Positions 36,177 through 39,401 of a stretch of DNA of 39,401 bases are shown in pieces; the first letter of the stretch is position 1; each line of letters begins with the position of its first letter. Origin of the DNA: Oscillospiraceae bacterium (lineage in GTDB: Bacteria; Bacillota; Clostridia; Oscillospirales; CAG-272); contig SVQT01000016.1 of NCBI GenBank assembly GCA_015065215.1, positions 1 to 39,401 on the forward strand, read 5' to 3'. The translations under genes were made by a program, and so were the position numbers. The notes beneath the pieces are model-generated. The model saw only the letters and a program-made list of their open reading frames with translations. It was not told the DNA's origin and ran no database searches.

Positions 36177-37655
36177 ATGGCAGAACATTCGATCTACCGG
36201 GATATTGCCGAGCGGACCGGTGGCGACATTTATATCGGCGTGGTGGGACCCGTCCGTAGCGGTAAATCCACCTTTATCACACGCTTCATGCAGGAGCTGG
36301 TGCTCCCCAATATGGAGGAGAGCGCCGCCAAGGAACGGGCCAGAGATGAAATGCCCCAAAGCGCCGCGGGGAAAACCGTGATGACGACCGAGCCCAAATT
36401 CGTACCCGATGAGGGGGTATCGCTGACCTTAGAGGGCGGTATTGCCATGCGGGTGAAAATGATCGACTGTGTGGGCTACATGATTCCCGAGGCCATGGGC
36501 GGCGAGGAGAATGGCGAGGTCAGATTGGTACATACCCCGTGGTCAGAGGAGCCGATGCCATTTCCGCAAGCGGCCGAGTACGGCACGCGAAAGGTGATCG
36601 GCGAGCACGCCACCATCGGCATGCTGGTCACCTCTGACGGCACGGTCGGCGAGATACCGCGCGCCTCTTACATCGAGGCGGAGGAGCGGATAGTCAGTGA
36701 GCTTTCCGCCATGGGAAAGCCCTTTGCCGTGGTGCTCAATTCCGCCGATCCCACCAAGCCGGAGGCGGTGGCGCTTGCCGCGGAATTAGAGGAAAAATAT
36801 CGGGTGCCTGTCGCGTTGGTCAGCTGTCTGTCGCTGGGCGCTGAGGACATCCGGGGCATTTTGGCGATGATATTAGGCGAGTTCCCGGTCACCGCCGTCG
36901 GACTGCGTATGCCCGCTTGGTCAAAGGCGCTGGAAGAGGGCCATGCGGTGCGCAGAGCGATCACCGAGGACATCTGCCGCCTTGCGGGGCAGGTGGATCG
37001 GATGGGGAGCGTTGGCGGCATTTTTGAAAAGCTTGCCGAAAATCCTTACATCGAAAAGGTAGAAATCGGCGAAATGGATATGGGCACCGGTCGTGTTTGC
37101 CTGAGCCTTTCGCTAACGCCGGCCCTTTACTACGATGTGCTGTCTGAGCTTGCCGGCGAAGAGATCCGCGAGGATGAAACGCTGTTCCGCTTGGTGCGGG
37201 AATTTGCCGAGATCCGCCGTAAATACGCGCGGGTTGAGGAAGCCTTGGAAAGCGCCGACGAGAAGGGCTACGGTATCGTGATGCCGGAGGTGGACGACCT
37301 GCGTTTGGAAAAACCGACCATCGTCAAGCAATCCGGCGGCTATGGCGTGCGGCTTTCGGCGGCGGCGCAGTCGCTGCATATGATCCGTGCCGATATTCGC
37401 ACCGAGCTGAACCCGATTGTGGGCACCGAGCAGCAATCCGAGGAGTTTGTGCGCAATATTCTGGCCGAATTTGAAAGCGATCCCAAAAAGCTTTGGGCCT
37501 CCAATATGTTTGGCAAGAGCCTTTATGAAATGGTCAATGAGGGTCTGCACCAAAAGCTGGAGCATATGCCGGAGGATGCCCGCAAGAAAATGGCCGAAAC
37601 CTTAGAGCGGATTATTAACGAGGGGTCGAACGGTCTCATCTGCATCTTACTCTGA
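36177..37655 (+). CDS. spoIVA: Stage IV sporulation protein A
   Basis: IYRDIAERTGGDIYIGVVGPVRSGKSTFITRFMQELVLPN, DCVGYMIPEAMGG, HTPWSEEPMPFPQAAEYGTRKVI, C-terminal GSNGLICILL. Confidence 0.97.
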   Translation: MAEHSIYRDIAERTGGDIYIGVVGPVRSGKSTFITRFMQELVLPNMEESAAKERARDEMPQSAAGKTVMTTEPKFVPDEGVSLTLEGGIAMRVKMIDCVGYMIPEAMGGEENGEVRLVHTPWSEEPMPFPQAAEYGTRKVIGEHATIGMLVTSDGTVGEIPRASYIEAEERIVSELSAMGKPFAVVLNSADPTKPEAVALAAELEEKYRVPVALVSCLSLGAEDIRGILAMILGEFPVTAVGLRMPAWSKALEEGHAVRRAITEDICRLAGQVDRMGSVGGIFEKLAENPYIEKVEIGEMDMGTGRVCLSLSLTPALYYDVLSELAGEEIREDETLFRLVREFAEIRRKYARVEEALESADEKGYGIVMPEVDDLRLEKPTIVKQSGGYGVRLSAAAQSLHMIRADIRTELNPIVGTEQQSEEFVRNILAEFESDPKKLWASNMFGKSLYEMVNEGLHQKLEHMPEDARKKMAETLERIINEGSNGLICILL

Positions 37656-37703
37656 TTCGCACAAAAAGCGGCGCATAGCGGTGTTGCTTCCTCGAAAGCG
37701 GCT

Positions 37704-37724
37704 CGACATAGACAAACTATGTCG
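37704..37724. repeat. Short hairpin in repeat-rich intergenic region
   Basis: cgacatag-acaaa-ctatgtcg, with wider imperfect pairing gaaagcggc...gccttgctttc. Confidence 0.6.
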
Positions 37725-37874
37725 TCGCCTTGCTTTCATCGTCGCGCCTTGCTCTGCTTGCTTTTTGAGCGAATGGGAATGGTATCAAAGCGGCGCCCTG
37801 TTGTGTTGTTCCTCGCCTCAGCCCTCGACTATCGCTGCACCTCGCAAAACTTCGACTACGGGCTTCGCCCTCCG

Positions 37875-38119
37875 CTCAGGATGACACGTAGCCTGTAGGG
37901 GCGACCATTGGTCGTCCGCGCCTCTCAGGATGACACGTAGCTTGTAGGGGCGACCATTGGTCGTCCGCGCCTCTCAGGATGACACGTAGCCTGTAGGGGC
38001 GACCATTGGTCGTCCGCACCTCTCAGGATGACACGCAGCCTGTAGGGGCGACCATTGGTCGTCCGCACCTCTCAGGATGACACGTAGCTTGTAGGGGCGA
38101 CCATTGGTCGTCCGCACCT
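37875..38119. repeat. Tandem repeat array: 5 units x 49 bp
   Basis: Unit ctcaggatgacacgtagcctgtaggggcgaccattggtcgtccgcgcct begins at 37875, 37924, 37973, 38022 and 38071; only a few substitutions between copies. Confidence 0.96.
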
Positions 38120-38195
38120 CGCCCGTTCGCCACGCCTCCGCCTTTGGCTTCACCCTGCGATCCTGCCCTATCAACCAAACGAAAAAGAATAGAAC

Positions 38196-38235
38196 AAGCC
38201 GCTTTGCCATCAAAAAAGTGATGGCAAAGCGGCTT
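38196..38235. repeat. Hairpin element copy 3
   Basis: aagccgctttgccatc-aaaaaagt-gatggcaaagcggctt; identical to copy 1 over stem and loop. Confidence 0.9.
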
Positions 38236-38369
38236 TTCGGTAGAAATTCTATCGAATTCTATTTTTTATGTGTGTTTTTTAGTTGCGCCCTCGGCACTCG
38301 ACGTATATGATACGCCTATCGTACCGAGATCACATCTTCTGCATCTCATGACGCAGCCCCTTTTCCTCT

Positions 38370-39230
38370 TTACAAAAGCTCCGCGATCAGATCTGAAAGT
38401 GCCACAAACTGCGCCACGTCCAGCCGTTCGCCGCGGATGTCGGGGCGGTGGCCCGCCTTGGAGACCACCGCCACGCACTGCTCCTTGGAAAGGGCGGGGA
38501 AGCCGGCGGAAAGGGCGTTGGGCAGGGTCTTGCGCCGCTGCTCAAAGGCGGCTTTCACGGTGCGGCGGAAGATCTCCGGGTCTTTGGGTTGATAGGGCTT
38601 TTGCTCGTGGAGCTTGATCCGTACCACGGCTGAGCTCACCGAGGGGGGCGGTATAAAATTGCCCGCCGAAACGGTGAAAAGCCGTTCAGCCGTGCCGTAA
38701 TAGTTCAGCATAGCGGTGATGGCGCCGTAAGCACCGCTGCCGGCCTTGGCGGTGAGCCGGTCGGCCACCTCGGATTGGATCATGATGGTGATATAGCGGA
38801 AGGGAAGCTCGCTTTCCAGTAGCTTCATGAGGATCGGGGTGGTGATATAATAGGGCAGATTGGCGCAGACTGAGACGCTGCCCGCCTCAAAATAAGGGGT
38901 CAGCAGGGCAGGGAGGTCAGCCTTCATCACATCCTCGTTGACCACCGTCACGTTATCAAACTCGTCAAGCGTATAGGAAAGGGCGGGGATCAGGCCGCGG
39001 TCGATCTCCAGCGCCAGCACCCTGCTGTACCTGGCGCAAAGCTCACGGGTCAGGGTCCCGATGCCGGGGCCGATCTCTAAAATGCTGTCAGCGGCGGTGT
39101 CAGAGGCGCTGTCGGCAATATCCGAAACGATCATCGGATTGGTCAGAAAATTCTGCCCAAACTCCTTGCGAAAGCGAAGTCCAAAGGCCTCCATAATGTT
39201 TTTTACCGTTCTGATGTCACAAAGGTTCAT
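38370..39230 (-). CDS. rsmA: 16S rRNA (adenine(1518)-N(6)/adenine(1519)-N(6))-dimethyltransferase
   Basis: FRKEFGQNFLTNPMIVSDIAD, ILEIGPGIGTLTRELC, VCANLPYYITTPILMKLLE, FIPPPSVSSAVVRIKL, VKAAFEQRRKTLPNAL. Confidence 0.95.
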   Translation of the reverse strand: MNLCDIRTVKNIMEAFGLRFRKEFGQNFLTNPMIVSDIADSASDTAADSILEIGPGIGTLTRELCARYSRVLALEIDRGLIPALSYTLDEFDNVTVVNEDVMKADLPALLTPYFEAGSVSVCANLPYYITTPILMKLLESELPFRYITIMIQSEVADRLTAKAGSGAYGAITAMLNYYGTAERLFTVSAGNFIPPPSVSSAVVRIKLHEQKPYQPKDPEIFRRTVKAAFEQRRKTLPNALSAGFPALSKEQCVAVVSKAGHRPDIRGERLDVAQFVALSDLIAELL

Positions 39231-39270
39231 GCTGATCTCCTAAACGAAAGTAAAATGCGCGTTTGACCCA

Positions 39271-39304
39271 AAAACCGCACCCTGCCATGGCAAGGTGCGG
39301 TTTT
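39271..39304. terminator. Terminator downstream of tRNA-Val
   Basis: aaaaccgcacc ... ggtgcggtttt between tRNA and rsmA on the minus strand. Confidence 0.75.
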
Positions 39305-39310
39305 ACGTTT

Positions 39311-39387
39311 TGGTGGGGACAGTTGGGATCGAACCAATGACCTCATGCATGTCAAGCATGCGCTCTAACCAGATGAGCTATGCCCCC
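39311..39387 (-). tRNA. tRNA-Val (GAC), CCA encoded
   Basis: Reverse strand GGGGGCA-TA-GCTCATCTGGTTAGAGC-G-CATGC-TTGACAT-GCATG-AGGTC-ATTGG-TTCGATC-CCAAC-TGTCCCC-A-CCA; anticodon GAC; all arms fold, with one A-C mismatch at the base of the T arm. Confidence 0.92.
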
Positions 39388-39401
39388 ATATCGGCAACGG
39401 A

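Noticed and set aside
37875-38119. Possible CRISPR array
   Set aside because: Whole 49-bp unit repeats head-to-tail with no unique spacers, and no cas genes nearby.
37974-38213. 79-aa minus-strand ORF over the tandem array
   Set aside because: Repetitive peptide derived from translating the 49-bp repeats and hairpin; typical spurious ORF.
38290-38340. Possible regulatory hairpin ctcggcac...gtaccgag
   Set aside because: Pairing too short and interrupted to support a call.

Overview
This 39.4 kb window reads as a chromosomal segment of a spore-forming gut-type Clostridia (Firmicutes): it carries spoIVA, the 3' end of an S21-like rpsU, hpf, typA, murD, rsmA and a tRNA-Val. The core genes are punctuated by accessory modules. 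From left to right: (1) DUF5058-like membrane protein, second membrane protein, M20 peptidase; (2) a THF riboswitch in front of a single ORF that fuses a FolT-like ECF S-component to FolC; (3) two isolated phage-tail-like genes (BppU-like and a C-type-lectin-like adhesin); (4) an AT-rich island with a degenerate palindromic element and a tightly packed three-gene operon of unknown function behind two near-consensus promoters, which is my best candidate for an undescribed system; (5) an operon with a short, non-PFL-type glycyl radical enzyme, its activase, a HAD protein with a DFNGT motif, a GH36/Sip1-like enzyme and a GH51 arabinofuranosidase, which is a strong candidate for undescribed sugar radical chemistry; (6) divergent small XRE regulators with a visible operator; (7) an MBL-GDPD fusion; (8) three back-to-back M42 peptidases; (9) a repeat-built intergenic region with five 49-bp tandem repeats and one copy of a hairpin found three times in the window with compensatory base changes. 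All product calls come from reading motifs and family resemblance by eye; no database search was run.
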